Shown here in pieces: positions 23,017 through 33,871 of a stretch of 64,000 nt of DNA. Each line of letters opens with the position of its first letter. Positions within the stretch are counted from its first letter, which is position 1. The DNA is from Phylloscopus collybita (Eukaryota > Chordata > Aves > Passeriformes > Phylloscopidae), in assembly GCA_027886175.1 (NCBI GenBank), contig JAJNNQ010000023.1, forward strand, positions 11,946,001 through 12,010,000. The letters are read 5' to 3'. Below the pieces are notes generated by a model. The model saw nothing but the letters and a program-made list of their open reading frames with translations, searched no databases and was not told the origin of the DNA. Both the position numbers and the translations under genes were made by a program.

Positions 23017-24500
23017 GGGGCTGCCTTTGCCCCTGCACCTCCCAGCAAGGCCACAGGACTCATTTCAGGGCCCTGCCTGGCCTCTAAATGTAGTCGCTGC
23101 TTGTCGTGTTTAGGTTCTCTGAAGTTCTTTCCCAGGGACCAAAACTGGTAAACAAGGTCATACTTTTTAAACTATCTAGTTTTTCACATTTCTCTCCTAA
23201 GGAGGGACTTTGCTTGTTGACCCTTGGTGTGACCAATGGTTCAAAGGATCCCACCTCTTAGGTGGGCACATTGTAAAAGGATATAAAAATAGGTTCTGAG
23301 AATAAACCAGCCCCTTTTTAGAGCATCAGCCTTCTGAATCACAGTTCCGTGTCTTTCTTTCGTGTCCAACAGTGACATCTAAACATGGAAAGGTCAAGCC
23401 ATGTTTCACTAATGAGCAGCGACCTAGTGCAGAACACTCATGAACCTGGTTCTTTCACTACTGAGGGGATACAACCACAACATCTGGTTTAAACTTTCAT
23501 CTCAAGGTCAACTTGAGCTCAGGGCCTGTTGTTCAGGTCTTGGGACTTCACCGGTTCCAGCAAACTCACAGATGCCCAAGCATTTACACCTCTGATGCTG
23601 AAGTTCATGCACCCATTCTGGCTGAACTGTACTTACAGTTGAACTGCAGTCATTCTGCTCTGCATCACATTCTGAAATGGACTGGAATGAACTGGGTGAA
23701 AGAGCCTGGAAACCATGAAAAACTACTGCGACTGCCATTCCAACACCTCTCCCAGACATCCAGCTCAAGGAAGCACATCCTGAAGGAGCTGCTTTCCTAA
23801 AAGAAACCCCACCCCTGGCAATGCCAGACCACAGGCAAAAGCACCAAACACTGGACACAGGACACACAGTTTTGGGTGCAAAACTGTCACACCTCATGAC
23901 AAAGGCAAGACAAGGAAAACAGCTCCTCCAGGCAAGGAAAGTTAAATATTCTTTGCCCCAGTGATAAATGCCCCAAAACAGATCACAAACCCAAAAGCAA
24001 CTGAACCCCAGCTGTCTCGAGTTTCATTTGATGTTCAGTACCTTCCCAGACTAGGGACATGTAAGGCAAGTCTCACACGCCTTTTTCAACCCCTCTGTCC
24101 CTGCTTCCTTTTCCCTCAGGCACCATTGTTCAACGCCGGGGCTGAGGCTACCTAAATGCCTTGAAAAGGAAAGCTTAAGCTAGCAGAAATAATTCACATC
24201 ACTCAAAAGCTGTCTCCACTTCAAAGAAGTAGTTCTTCAAAACTTGATGGGGTCTGCCATAGACATTTTATTATTGAAGTTACTTCATAAATCAGTCAAG
24301 AAGACAAATTTTAAAAAGCTGTTTCCCCATTCCATGTTCTTTCCAAGTTAAAGGCTAATTAAAATCTTCAGTCTGAGCCCCCAGCCATCCAACACAAAAG
24401 ATTTAAGGGGGAGAAACAAAGGCAGGAATGTCTCTGTGCTTTCCCAAAGAACACACCCTAAGAGTACATGTTACATGTTCCCCTCTCACCTGTAAAAAAA
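23017..24500 (+). repeat. Segmental duplication, right copy (1.48 kb)
   Basis: Partner of 9,814-11,290. It differs by point changes and small indels: it lacks about 12 bp found near 10,570 and has extra bases near 24,450 (aacacaccctaagag). It keeps TATAAAAATAG at about 23,282, where the left copy has aataaaaatag, followed by AATAAA. No supported gene. Confidence 0.85.
23281..23310 (+). promoter_or_regulatory. TATA box followed by a polyadenylation signal, LTR-like
   Basis: atataaaaatag is followed within about 25 bp by gagaataaacc, and about 65 bp further the sequence reads cgtgtccaaca. TATA, AATAAA and a terminal CA in this short order resemble an LTR U3-R-U5. I cannot define the left end, and no tRNA-like primer site follows, so this remains weak. 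Confidence 0.3.
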
Positions 24501-25380
24501 CCAAGGCTCAGCAAAACTGATTTATAGAGGAGCTTCTCAAGACAGTTTTCCAGCATGGAGCCAAAACCCCCACACTCCATCTGAGCAAAATGGAAAACTG
24601 ACACAGAATACACCCTCATCCCCACCCCACCCCTCCCCTCCCCAATATTCAGCACCAAAAAAGGTCAAAACCAAACCAAATTAAAACCACCTTTGCCTCC
24701 CAACCCTACCCCACAAAAAGGCCTTGGGATTCTGAGGCAAACTCCTCTCCCAGCCACGGCCCCTTCCCCCTGGCCCCTGCCAAGCCCTGGCCACACCCCG
24801 GCTGCACCTTGTAGTACATTTCTGTTGGGTTTGTGTCTGAGAAGTGGTATTTGTGCTGGAGAGGTGTTGTAGGGAAGACAGGATGGAATAAATGTGCTCA
24901 GGAGATGTGCAAAAAAGGGCTGAATTGCAAGGAAGGGGAGTATTTATAAACTGTCTCCATGTTTCCCTGTTATCCTGGGCATTTGGATTTAGCCTGGGCT
25001 TGTCAGTTAAATCAGAAACAAGCCAACCCAGCTCCTGAACTCTCTACGAATGTTTGAAACACCTCCACAGAAAGACAAGTTAGTAGTGATTCCAAAAGCA
25101 AAATTGTAAATGGAGGCTAATGATTGCTGGGGGATTTCCTAAGGAGTTATGAACCTCAGGCATGTGGGATGTTAGAGGCAAAATCTCAATTCCAGCCTTC
25201 AGCACCTGCAGGAGAAGAGGGGTCCTTATCCATAACAAAGAAAGCCTGCTGCTGCAGTGTGTCAGCTGCAGAGCAGGAAGTGTGCAGGGAATGAGTAGCA
25301 AATCCCCTCTGCCCCTGCCCTGCCCTCACACTGAGAGTGGCAGAGCCACAGGTCTGAGCTGTAAAGGATGAAGAGCAGAC
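24501..25380 (+). other. Low-copy sequence without a supported gene
   Basis: No convincing coding frame. About 24,930-25,380 is a diverged relative of about 44,160-44,540: the same order of phrases (tttataaactgt, ttccctg, then aggagnnnngtcc and aagcccag-like text). It leads directly into the 43-bp minisatellite. C-rich runs occur at 24,620-24,660. Confidence 0.5.
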
Positions 25381-25587
25381 AGGGCCGCCCACAGGTATGA
25401 GCTGTTAGGATGATGAGGGGACAGGGCAGCTCACAGGTGTGTGCTGTTAGGATGATGAGGGGGCAGGGCAGCTCACAGGTGTGAGCTGTTAGGATGATGA
25501 GGGGACAGGGCAGCTCACAGGTGTGAGCTGTTAGGATGATGAGGGGGCAGGGCAGCTCACAGGTGTGAGCTGTTAGGATGATGAGGG

Positions 25588-25878
25588 GGTGACTCCTGCC
25601 AGGGGCGGGGTTACTTGAAGAGGGGAGCCTGGGCTCTCTTCAGTCTGGAGCTGCTGGAGCAGAGGGCTGAGGAGGTCCGAGAGAGCGCTTCTACGTGCAG
25701 CAGTTCTTAAAGTAGGTGCTGAGGGACAAACCTTTGTGCTCGGAAGCAGCAGGTGAGCCGGTGTGGGTTTGTAGGGGGGACTTTTCTCCTTTCACTTTTC
25801 AATTTCATCCTGCTAATCCTTTCCCAGTGTCCTCAAAAAAAACCAAAACAAAACAAAACAAAAAAAAGTAAAAATTGA
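25588..25878 (+). repeat. Cassette 1 inside the 43-bp minisatellite
   Basis: Runs from tgactcctgccaggggcgggg to the A-rich tail aacaaaacaaaac and gtaaaaattgatgatgag. It contains a short open segment RFYVQQFLK (damaged in this copy) followed by a strong donor cagcag|gtgagc, and about 95 bp on an acceptor-like ctaatcctttcccag. This suggests an exon carried into the array. The frame upstream has a TGA, so coding is unproven. Confidence 0.75.
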
Positions 25879-26220
25879 TGATGAGTGGACAGGGCAGCTC
25901 ACAGGTGTGAGCTGTTAGGATGATGAGGGAGCAGGGCAGCCCACAGGTGTGAGCTGTTAGGATGATGAGGGGGCAGGGCAGCCCACAGGTGTGACCTGTT
26001 AGGATGATGAGGGACAGGGCAGCCCACAGGTGTGAGCTGTTAGGATGATGAGGGGGCAGGGCAGCTCACAGGTGTGAGCTGTTAGGATGATGAGGGGGCA
26101 GGGCAGCTCACAGGTGTGAGCTGTTAGGATGATGAGGGACAGGGCAGCTCACAGGTGTGAGCTGTTAGGATGATGAGGGGACAGGGCAGCTCACAGGTGT
26201 GAGCTGTTAGGATGATGAGG

Positions 26221-26515
26221 GTGTGGCTCCTGCCAGGGGCGGGGCTGCTTGAAGTGGGGAGCCTGGGCTCTCTTCAGCCTGGAGCTGTTGGAGCAGAGGG
26301 TTGAGGAGGTCCGAGGGAGCGCTTCTACGTGCAGCAGTTCTTAAAGGAGGTGCTGAGGGACAAACCTTTGTGCTCGGAAGCAGCAGGTGAGCCGGTGTGG
26401 GTTTGTAGGGGGGACTTTTCTCCTTTCACTTTTCAATTTCATCCTGCTAATCCTTTCCCAGTGTCCTCAAAAAAAACCAAACCAAAACAAAACAAAAAAA
26501 AGTAAAAATTGATGA
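26221..26515 (+). repeat. Cassette 2 inside the 43-bp minisatellite
   Basis: Same order as cassette 1, starting gtgtggctcctgcc. The segment before the donor at about 26,389 reads RFYVQQFLKEVLRDKPLC followed by SEAA in one frame, intact here. Confidence 0.8.
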
Positions 26516-26981
26516 TGAGTGGACAGGGCAGCTCACAGGTGTGAGCTGTTAGGATGATGAGGGGGCAGGGCAGCCTACAGGTGTGAGCTGTTAGGATGAT
26601 GAGGGGACAGGGCAGCCCACAGGTGTGAGCTGTTAGGATGATGAGGGGGCAGGGCAGCCCACAGGTGTGAGCTGTTAGGATGATGAGGGGACAGGGCAGC
26701 CGACAGGTGTGAGCTGTTAGGATGATGATGAGGCAGGGCAGCCCCCAGGTGTGAGCTGTTAGGATGATGAGGGGACAGGGCAGCCGACAGGTGTGAGCTG
26801 TTAGGATGATGATGAGGCAGGGCAGCCCCCAGGTGTGAGCTGTTAGGATGAGCAGGGGACAGGGCAGCCCACAGGTGTGAGCTGTTAGGATGATCAGGGG
26901 ACAGGGCAGCCCACAGGTGTGAGCTGTTAGGATGATGAGGGGGCAGGGCAGCTCACAGGTGTGAGCTGTTAGGATGATGAG

Positions 26982-27262
26982 GGTGTGGCTCCTGCCAGGG
27001 GCGGGGCTGCTTGAAGTGGGGAGCCTGGGCTCTCTTCAGCCTGGAGCTGTTGGAGCAGAGGGTTGAGGAGGTCCGAGGGAGCGCTTGTAAGTGCAGCAGT
27101 TCTTAAAGGAAGTGCTGAGGGACAAACCTTTGTGTTCGGAAGCAGCAGGTGAGCCGGTGTGGTTTTGTAGGGGGGACTTTTCTCCTTTCACTTTTCAATT
27201 TCATCCTGCTAATCCTTTCCCAGTGTCCTCAACAAAAACAAAACAATACAAAGTAAAAATTG
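26982..27262 (+). repeat. Cassette 3 inside the 43-bp minisatellite
   Basis: Same order as cassette 2. The segment reads VQQFLKEVLRDKPLCSEAA with donor cagcag|gtgagc near 27,148. The A-rich tail is shorter (aacaaaaacaaaacaatac). Confidence 0.8.
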
Positions 27263-27607
27263 ATGATGAGGATACAGGGCAGCTCACAGGTGTGAGCTGT
27301 TAGGATGAGCAGGGGACAGGGCAGCCCACAGGTTTGAGCTGTTAGGTTGATGAGGGGACAGGGCAGCCCACAGGTGTGAGCTGTTAGGATGATGAGGGGG
27401 CAGGGCAGCCCACAGGTGTGAGCTGTTAGGATGATGAGGGGACAGGGCAGCTCACAGGTGTGAACTGTTAGGATGATGAGGGGGCAGGGCAGCCCACAGG
27501 TGTGAGCTGTTAGGATGATGAGGGACAGGGCAGCTCACAGGTGTGAGCTGTTAGGATGATGAGGGGGCAGGGCAGCTCAGAGGTGTGAGCTGTTAGGATG
27601 ATGAGGG

Positions 27608-27905
27608 GGTGACTCCTGCCAGGGGCGGGGTTACTTGAAGAGGGGAGCCTGGGCTCTCTTCAGCCTGGAGCTGCTGGAGCAGAGGGTTGAGGAGGTCCGA
27701 GGGAGCGCTTCTACGTGCAGCAGTTCTTAAAGGAGGTGCTGAGGGACAAACCTTTGTGCTCGGAAGCAGCAGGTGAGCCGGTGTGGGTTTGTAGGGGGGA
27801 CTTTTCTCCTTTCACTTTTCAATTTCATCCTGCTAATCCTTTCCCAGTGTCCTCAAAAAAAAAAAAAAAAAAAACAAAAAAAACACCACCAAAAAAAAAA
27901 AAGTT
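27608..27905 (+). repeat. Cassette 4 inside the 43-bp minisatellite
   Basis: Same order, starting gtgactcctgcc like cassette 1. The A-rich tail has grown to a long impure poly-A run (27,855-27,902). Confidence 0.8.
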
Positions 27906-28125
27906 TATGATGAGTGGACAGGGCAGCTCACAGGTGTGAGCTGTTAGGATGATGAGAGGACAGGGCAGCTCACAGGTGTGAGCTGTTAGGATGATGAGGG
28001 GGCAGGGCAGCTCACAGGTGTGAGCTGTTAGGATGATGAGGGGACAGGGCAGCCCACAGGTGTGAGCTGTTAGGATGATGAGGGGGCAGGGCAGCCCACA
28101 GGTGTGAGCTGTTAGGATGATGAGG

Positions 28126-28399
28126 GTGTGGCTCCTGCCAGGGGCGGGGCTGCTTGAAGTGGGGAGCCTGGGCTCTCTTCAGCCTGGAGCTGTTGGAGCA
28201 GAGGGTTGAGGAGGTCCGAGGGAGCGCTTCTACGTGCAGCAGTTCTTAAAGGAGGTGCTGAGGGACAAACCTTTGTGCTCGGAAGCAGCAGGTGAGCCGG
28301 TGTGGGTTTGTAGGGGGGACTTTTCTCCTTTCACTTTTCAATTTCATCCTGCTAATCCTTTCACAGTGTCCTCAAAAAAAACAAAACAAAACTAAAAAG
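28126..28399 (+). repeat. Cassette 5 inside the 43-bp minisatellite
   Basis: Same order as cassette 2, with the donor at about 28,291. It is followed by three more 43-bp units. Confidence 0.8.
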
Positions 28400-28547
28400 T
28401 GATGATGAGGGGACAGGGCAGCCCACAGGTGTGAGCTGTTAGGATGATGAGGGGACAGGACAGCTCACCAGGTATGAGCTGTTAGGATGATGAGGGGGCA
28501 GGGCAGCCTACAGGTGTGAGCTGTTAGGATGATGAAGCAACAGGGCT

Positions 28548-28830
28548 GCTGTAAGAGGTTTTCCGTCAGCTCACTTCAGCATGGAGCTGCTGGAGGAGTG
28601 GGGTTTGTGCTGGGCTCCCGGGGGTGAGGGCATCCCACAGAAGGTATTTGGGCCTGGAGGAGCACATGGATGCACTTGGATGTGGAGCATTGCTTAAAGG
28701 AGGTGCCAAGGGACAAACTTTTGTGCTGGGCAGCAGCAGGCAGGTAAGCCAGTTGGGTTTGTTAGGGGAATTTTTTCTACTTTCTGTTTTTAACTTCATT
28801 TTGCTAATTCCTCCCTCACCCCCCCCCAGA
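28548..28830 (+). repeat. Diverged cassette at the array edge
   Basis: Clearly related (cttcagcatggagctgctgga, attgcttaaaggaggtgcc, agggacaaacttttgtgctgg, donor cag|gtaagc) but with inserted sequence (gggtgagggcatcccacagaag). It is also related to the segments near 44,750 and 49,750 (gcacttgg, gaggtgcc-like text), linking this array to the duplicated blocks further right. Confidence 0.6.
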
Positions 28831-28859
28831 AAAAAGAAATGGGGGTTGTGAGAAGAAAA

Positions 28860-30235
28860 GAACTTTAATTTTTTAACTTTTTCTCTGTTTAGTGGTTTTC
28901 AGGTGTTTTTTAATAACTTCTAGTACAGTTTTATTTTGTTTGTAGCTGGTGTATGATAAGGGGTATGGTCTATTTAATGTTACGTTTCTTAGCCTACATA
29001 CTGATCCGGTTGTTTTCAAATTGAGTTTTGTTGTTGATTATTTTTTTTGGTGGAGTATTGTATTTTGAAAGGCGATGTTTTCTGAGGTTTACGATGGTGT
29101 AATTGGCTGCACCAGGAGGTATAGGGGAGGTTTTTATTTATTAGGTGGTGGCGTTTTTCATGGTGCCTATGTAGTGTTTGTTTTGGTGGGTTTGAAGAAG
29201 TGTGATGTAGTTAATCTGTGAAGGTTTCCTGATATTTATAATTGGATTGTTGCTTATTATGTTACAGGGGTTTATTTATTTGGCTTCTTTGATTGCAACA
29301 TATATTTTTTCTTTATGGATAATTTGGAAGGTACTGTTTATGGTTAAAGTGATCTTTTGATTTTGTGTGTATATATCGGTGGTGTTTTTGTTCTGATGAT
29401 TTGAGGAATAATATTTGGTGTTGGTAATTTAAGTTTATTTGTGATATTTTTATTTTTGTAGTTTGATTTGTTTGTTGTCTCGGTGTTTTTAGTTAGTTTT
29501 ATTTTTGGCAACGTGGCTATTGATATGGTAGGGTATTTTGGGTAGGTTTTTTGGGTAGTGATGTCTCTATTTCAGCAGTTTATATTTTTACATGTTGGTC
29601 ATTAGTTTGGTTTTTTTAAGTGAATTTTATAGAGCATTGGTTATTATTTTTGAGTTAGTGTAGAGATAGACCTTTGATTCTTTTTCTTTAGTCATGGTTA
29701 CGATTAATGGTACAGTTTTGAGTTTAGTAATTTGGTTTATCTTTTTTGCTAGTTTTTGTGATTTGTTGTGTGGAATTCTATATGGTTGTTTTTTATTTTT
29801 GTTCCATTTTTATGATGTGATAAGAACTGTTAGCGAGAAGATTGTAGAGCGGTTTGTTTGCTGGTAGTTGGTTGTATGGTGACATTTTTTAGGTTGTGTT
29901 TGTTTTGGAGTGTTTTGTTAATGAGATTAAAGTTTTTATTTTTGGGCTAATTTGTAATTATTGTCCAGATTTCAGAGAGATTTACATATTTTTATAAGTG
30001 TGTGCTGTATGAAGAGAATAATTTATTTGTTTTATATGATATTGGTGGCACGGTCGATAGAGGGCATTTTCGTAGTAGTTATTTTAAATTTTTGAGGTTT
30101 TTCGGCACTAAAAAAATATTGCTTTGGAATGGTTGGGGTTTTGGGTAAGTTGAAATGGGATTTTTAGATTTTATTTTTAATAGGGTTTTCTTAGGTTTTA
30201 TTGCAGTTAAAATTTGAGATTTTTTTTCAATGTTA
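28860..30235 (-). pseudogene. pol: Hyperedited retroviral pol (RNase H and integrase)
   Basis: The plus strand is very T-rich and C-poor. Read on the minus strand it encodes recognisable RNase H and integrase with a recurrent G-to-A pattern. The RNase H YTDS motif reads YTNS (29,651-29,662). The integrase first Asp is Asn in QINYI (codon 29,210-29,212), the second is Asn in NNKTQF (29,033-29,035), and the catalytic Glu is Lys in ATNKIKLY (28,929-28,931). The spacing (about 59 and about 35 codons) fits the D,D-35-E core. Tryptophan positions read TAG, TGA or TAA. A one-base frame change lies just after 28,970, before HTPYHTP. The part at 29.9-30.2 kb is probably more pol but unassigned. Dead copy. 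Confidence 0.75.
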
Positions 30236-30277
30236 GTAATAGGAATAGATTTGGGGTTTGTACGTAACCAGGATTAT

Positions 30278-30608
30278 AACTTGTGGCAGCTTGCATCTGG
30301 GAGAAATCCTGCAGCATTTGTAGATTTACTGGGTGAAAGCGCAGTGCTAGCAATGGGGCTTTAAGCACAAACGGTGGCCCTTTTCCATGGGAAACCAAAC
30401 TCAGCCCCCAGATTCCCGATGTCAGTTTGTAGGAGCCGTTTGGCACTCCAAGGGCAGCCAGGCTTCCAACTCGCGGCAGCTTGCATCTGGGAGAAGTCCT
30501 CATCCGTTCAGAATTTTAGTGGAATTTCAGCAGGCAGAAGCCCAGTGGCAGGCGTGGGGCATTAGACATCAACAGTGGCCCTTTTTCCATGGGAAACCAA
30601 ACTCAGCC
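30278..30608. repeat. About 190-bp tandem repeat, left part
   Basis: ggcagcttgcatctgggag occurs at about 30,285 and 30,475, and ccatgggaaaccaaactcag at about 30,388 and 30,588, giving a period near 190-200 bp. The array is interrupted at 30,609 by the outer ERV and resumes at 42,551. Confidence 0.75.
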
Positions 30609-31343
30609 TGTCACAGCCCGCTAATGCAGGCAGGAGTCACGATGGTTCGAGTGATCTCAGAGTGCAAAAGGCACAGCAGGGGACAACAACAATCTGCTCT
30701 CAACAACAGTACACTTTGTTAATTGCACACATCACTATTTGCGATAGCAGGAGAGAGAGAAGGAAAAGAGAGAAAGAGAGAGAGATAAAGAGAGAAAAAA
30801 AGAGAGAGAAAGAGAGAGAAGAGGGGATATAGCTACCAATGGAGAGACAGAGTCCTCGTGGTGCATGCTGACCAACAGACTTGTCTTACTCTTCCGTCGG
30901 GAGATATCAAATTCGGGTCATATCTTGAGGGGTCTGTTTATAGTCCTTTGCGAAGCGACAGGCAGGTGGCCAGAAGGTGGGGAGACCACAGGCAGCTACG
31001 CTGAAACAGGACAAAGCGCTCCACCGCTTAGAGCAAATGTCCATGTGTCCAGCAATTGTCCACTGAGGGAACAGGTACAGGGCAGGTACAGAACAAACCA
31101 GTCCGAAAGCCGTTCGAGATCAGTCCAGCGTGGCGTGGCCATTGTTTCCACCGGGTTCCCACGGGCATGCCTCAGTCCAAGAAGCGCCCCTGCAGGCAGC
31201 GGTTGGCTGACATCCCCCCTCAGCCAGGCCAGGGCTCCTGTAGCGGGGTCTCAGGTTTTAGTCGCCGTCCTTTTGGAGTCTTCAGTCTTTGTCTTTGGCG
31301 ACGGTGGTGAGGCAGATGAGGAACTTAGGGACCGTCTCTTACA
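30609..31343 (-). repeat. ERV-A 3' LTR (735 bp)
   Basis: On the plus strand it starts TGTCACAGCCCGC and ends CGTCTCTTACA. A GA-rich run at 30,750-30,820 corresponds to that of the 5' LTR. At the place where the ERV-B 5' LTR has AATAAA on the minus strand, this copy reads AACAAA (cactttgtt on plus). Confidence 0.9.
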
Positions 31344-31352
31344 CCACCCTTT
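31344..31352 (-). other. ERV-A polypurine tract
   Basis: The minus strand reads AAAGGGTGG directly upstream of the 3' LTR, as expected for the plus-strand primer of reverse transcription. Confidence 0.6.
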
Positions 31353-31837
31353 GATTCATAATTGTTGACAGGAAAGCTCCATCAGCAAGGTTCTGTAGTG
31401 TTGTGGCAAAGTCTTCAGGACTCATCCATGTTGGTAGCATAACCCAGGAAAGGCAGAGACAGAAACAAGAGAGAGAAAAACAACAGGAAAAAAGATAGGA
31501 GATAATCAAAACAATTTGTACCAATAATTAATCACAATGATTATTTAAACTATTTCCTTCAAACAATATTTCAAATGATTATGACAAATCACAAGATCAA
31601 AAATACAGAAATTGATTCAAAACCTTAAGTACAATTATGCTCAATATTAATCACAAAATAATTTTTCAAATAATGAAAACAAATCAAAACCTAAAATTAA
31701 TTTGAAACATATCCAAAGTTTTTATAATTCATGCTACTAACAGCTCTGTCTTATGTCAATGGCTCTGGGCACGGCTACAGGGAAAGGGACACCGATCAAA
31801 TTGTGTGCATCAATCTTTTTAATCATTTCATCATTCT

Positions 31838-33021
31838 CTAAATCATAATGTATAAATTTGCTAATAAAACAAAACAAATTGTAACCAAAATCCAAAGACC
31901 AATAATGGGATGACAGAATTTGTTCAGAACCCTTGTAGCAGTAGGTGACCACCCAGCAAGAGTATCCCACCACCTGTGTTCAGCATCCTTTCTTACCCTT
32001 TCCAAGACACGATGGATTTCTTTCACATTGCGATGAACAGTTACCAAGGTTTTCTGCCCATTTTCCTTGATCTTTGCTAAGATTTGAATTAAATCCTGAT
32101 GAAGCAGCCATTGCTTCACCAAAGTAAGGTTCATTCCAAAGGGGGTAGGCAATAGTTTGTGTATCAGTGTGTAATTGGATTGTATAACATGGTGAGAGGT
32201 AACTGGAGCCAAATAAGAAAAATCACATCCGATGATTTTGGTAAAATTGCAAACACAAAAATTGGAACGATTTCTAGTATTCACTACTAGATTTTCTACA
32301 ACTATAACATCACACACAGTTCTCAAGCATGCACATCCGTTGCCTTTATACACAAGCACTGTTTCAAGAGTCTCGTTAGGATGAACTTCAAAATGACAGA
32401 TGTTTTGTTCTGCGTCCAAACAAGTATCTTGAACTATGATCGCATTCCTTTCACAAATGAACCCTCGTTGTCCCCGAGCAATACAAGATCCTACGTTAAC
32501 AGTTTGACATTTCCCACCGATTTGACGGGCCCGTGTTCTATGCTCAAAAGGATAGAGAACAGCTCCGTCACGGTTCAATCCTAATGATAGGGAATATCAA
32601 ATGCACTGAAGCATTATGTACGGTAAACACAAAAGCGGTGTGTGTGTTTGTAATAGCGTTGTAAGTTAAAAAGCACAAAGTTCCACCAGGACTGGGATTC
32701 TCTTTCAAAATCAGTGGCACTATCTCAAATTATTTTCTGAATTTCAGTAGGAAAATTGCCTTCTTTGCCTTCTCTTATAATTGAGGCAGCAAGTAACTGC
32801 ATCCACAATTGAGCCCGGATGCAGCCGAAAGCCAAGATGACATTCCTTTGAGTAACACCAAGCATGTCAATTTTCAATTTGTGGACATTCACATTTATCT
32901 TTTCCCAATTTGGTAATATGTTTGATAAAAGCCACCAATGGGTTCCCAAGGCCAATAAGGACAACTCCATCGGTGGCTGTAATTCGGTCAAATCTCTAGC
33001 TGCGGTAAGCAATGTATTCAT
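31838..33021 (-). pseudogene. env: ERV-A env, transmembrane part
   Basis: Two frames: 33,021-32,725 (98 codons, LTELQPPMELSLLALGTHWW) and 32,578-31,838 (246 codons). The second has a Cys-rich stretch (GCACLRTVC), further Cys at FCVCNF, several N-x-S/T sites, a Trp-rich segment WWDTLAGWSPTATR and then a hydrophobic membrane segment starting about residue 222 and running to about 243. The surface subunit seen in ERV-B is missing: only short frames lie between 33,022 and 33,380, where ERV-B has a roughly 770-nt surface ORF. In a live virus this part would anchor the spike and drive fusion; here it is broken and not expressed as a complete Env. Confidence 0.7.
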
Positions 33022-33388
33022 TAGTATTTCTGATTCAATACTATTTAATCAATAATAATCAACAATAATCAACATTAATCCTGCATGTCCCTTGGAATTG
33101 TCCTGTGAAAAGTAAACACAACAGAGTCTGCCAACAAGAGACAGAAAATTAGAATCCAGAGAGTACTTATCTGTTGCTCTTTCCCCAGAGCATCAAAGGC
33201 TACCCATGCATGTTTATTCAGAGGGGTTTTTAGCACTAGCGGTACTTCCCCTACAGTAGGGAGGTCCACCGAAACAGGTCGTCCAGGGTAATGTGCTGGA
33301 TTCTTGGAATTGCTTTGTCCCCGTAATGAGGGAATTATGCTCGGAGCTGTCGGGCAAAAAGCAGCGGTTATGGGACACCCATTTACCC

Positions 33389-33871
33389 CTATCTATCATT
33401 CACACCTTTCACAGCTTCCCACAGGCCACTGGTCCTTCCTATAGTCCCGTTAGCTCGAGGGTAGTAAGGGGTGTGAAAAGTCCATTTAATTACTTCACCT
33501 TTTGCCCAATCCTGTACAACTTTGGCAGTAAAGTGAGAGCCATTATCAGATTGAATTTCCTGTGGTCTTGGGAAAGTTCCAAACCATCCCTGTGATGCTT
33601 TAACAGTTTTATCACCTGTAGCTCTTTTGAAAGCGCCAGCCTGGACCAACCCAGATATGATCTCTACTCCTGGAAGCACAAAGTGTTTACCTCCTGACTT
33701 CTCAAGGGAGTTGATACAGTCTACCTTACTCACTTTATCAAGGGGTAAACCATCCATCACATCTCTGGGGACCCCCTTTTTGATACCCAGTAACAACCAA
33801 CGTTGAAGGTTATAGAGATCCATCTTCCCTCCTCTAGTTTTTGCTGTGAGGAGCCTCAATATACTTAACAC
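33389..33871 (-). pseudogene. pol: ERV-A integrase fragment
   Basis: 160 codons. Integrase core features: SGGKHFVLPGVEIISG (first core strand), QSDNGSHF (second catalytic Asp kept) and PYYPRANGTIGR. The position that should be the catalytic Glu after NGxI is Gly, and the first Asp region (SKVDCI) is kept. No reverse transcriptase or RNase H precedes it: gag is followed within about 250 nt by this fragment, so an internal deletion removed most of pol. Confidence 0.8.

Larger units (their letters stand above)
25381..28540. repeat. 43-bp palindromic minisatellite (about 40 units)
   Basis: The unit is approximately ggcagctcacaggtgtgag followed by ctgttaggatgatgagggggca. The best units contain cagctcac-aggt-gtgagctg, an 8-bp perfect stem with a 4-nt loop; units with cagcccac have a weakened stem. 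Blocks of 5, 8, about 10, 8, 5 and 3 units are separated by copies of a cassette of roughly 290 bp, making a higher-order repeat with period about 0.5-0.75 kb. AGGTGTGA is present in most units (see findings). Confidence 0.92.

Noticed and set aside
27780..27800. Kappa-B site GGGGGGACTTTTC in the cassette
   Set aside because: Close to the consensus but with a mismatch in the 3' half-site; too weak to report alone.
25381..28540. CRISPR-like array
   Set aside because: Units are contiguous with no unique spacers, and the context is vertebrate.
28860..30235. Nuclear copy of mitochondrial DNA (strand-biased, C-poor)
   Set aside because: The base bias first suggested it, but no mitochondrial gene could be read, while RNase H and integrase motifs in the right order and spacing are clear.
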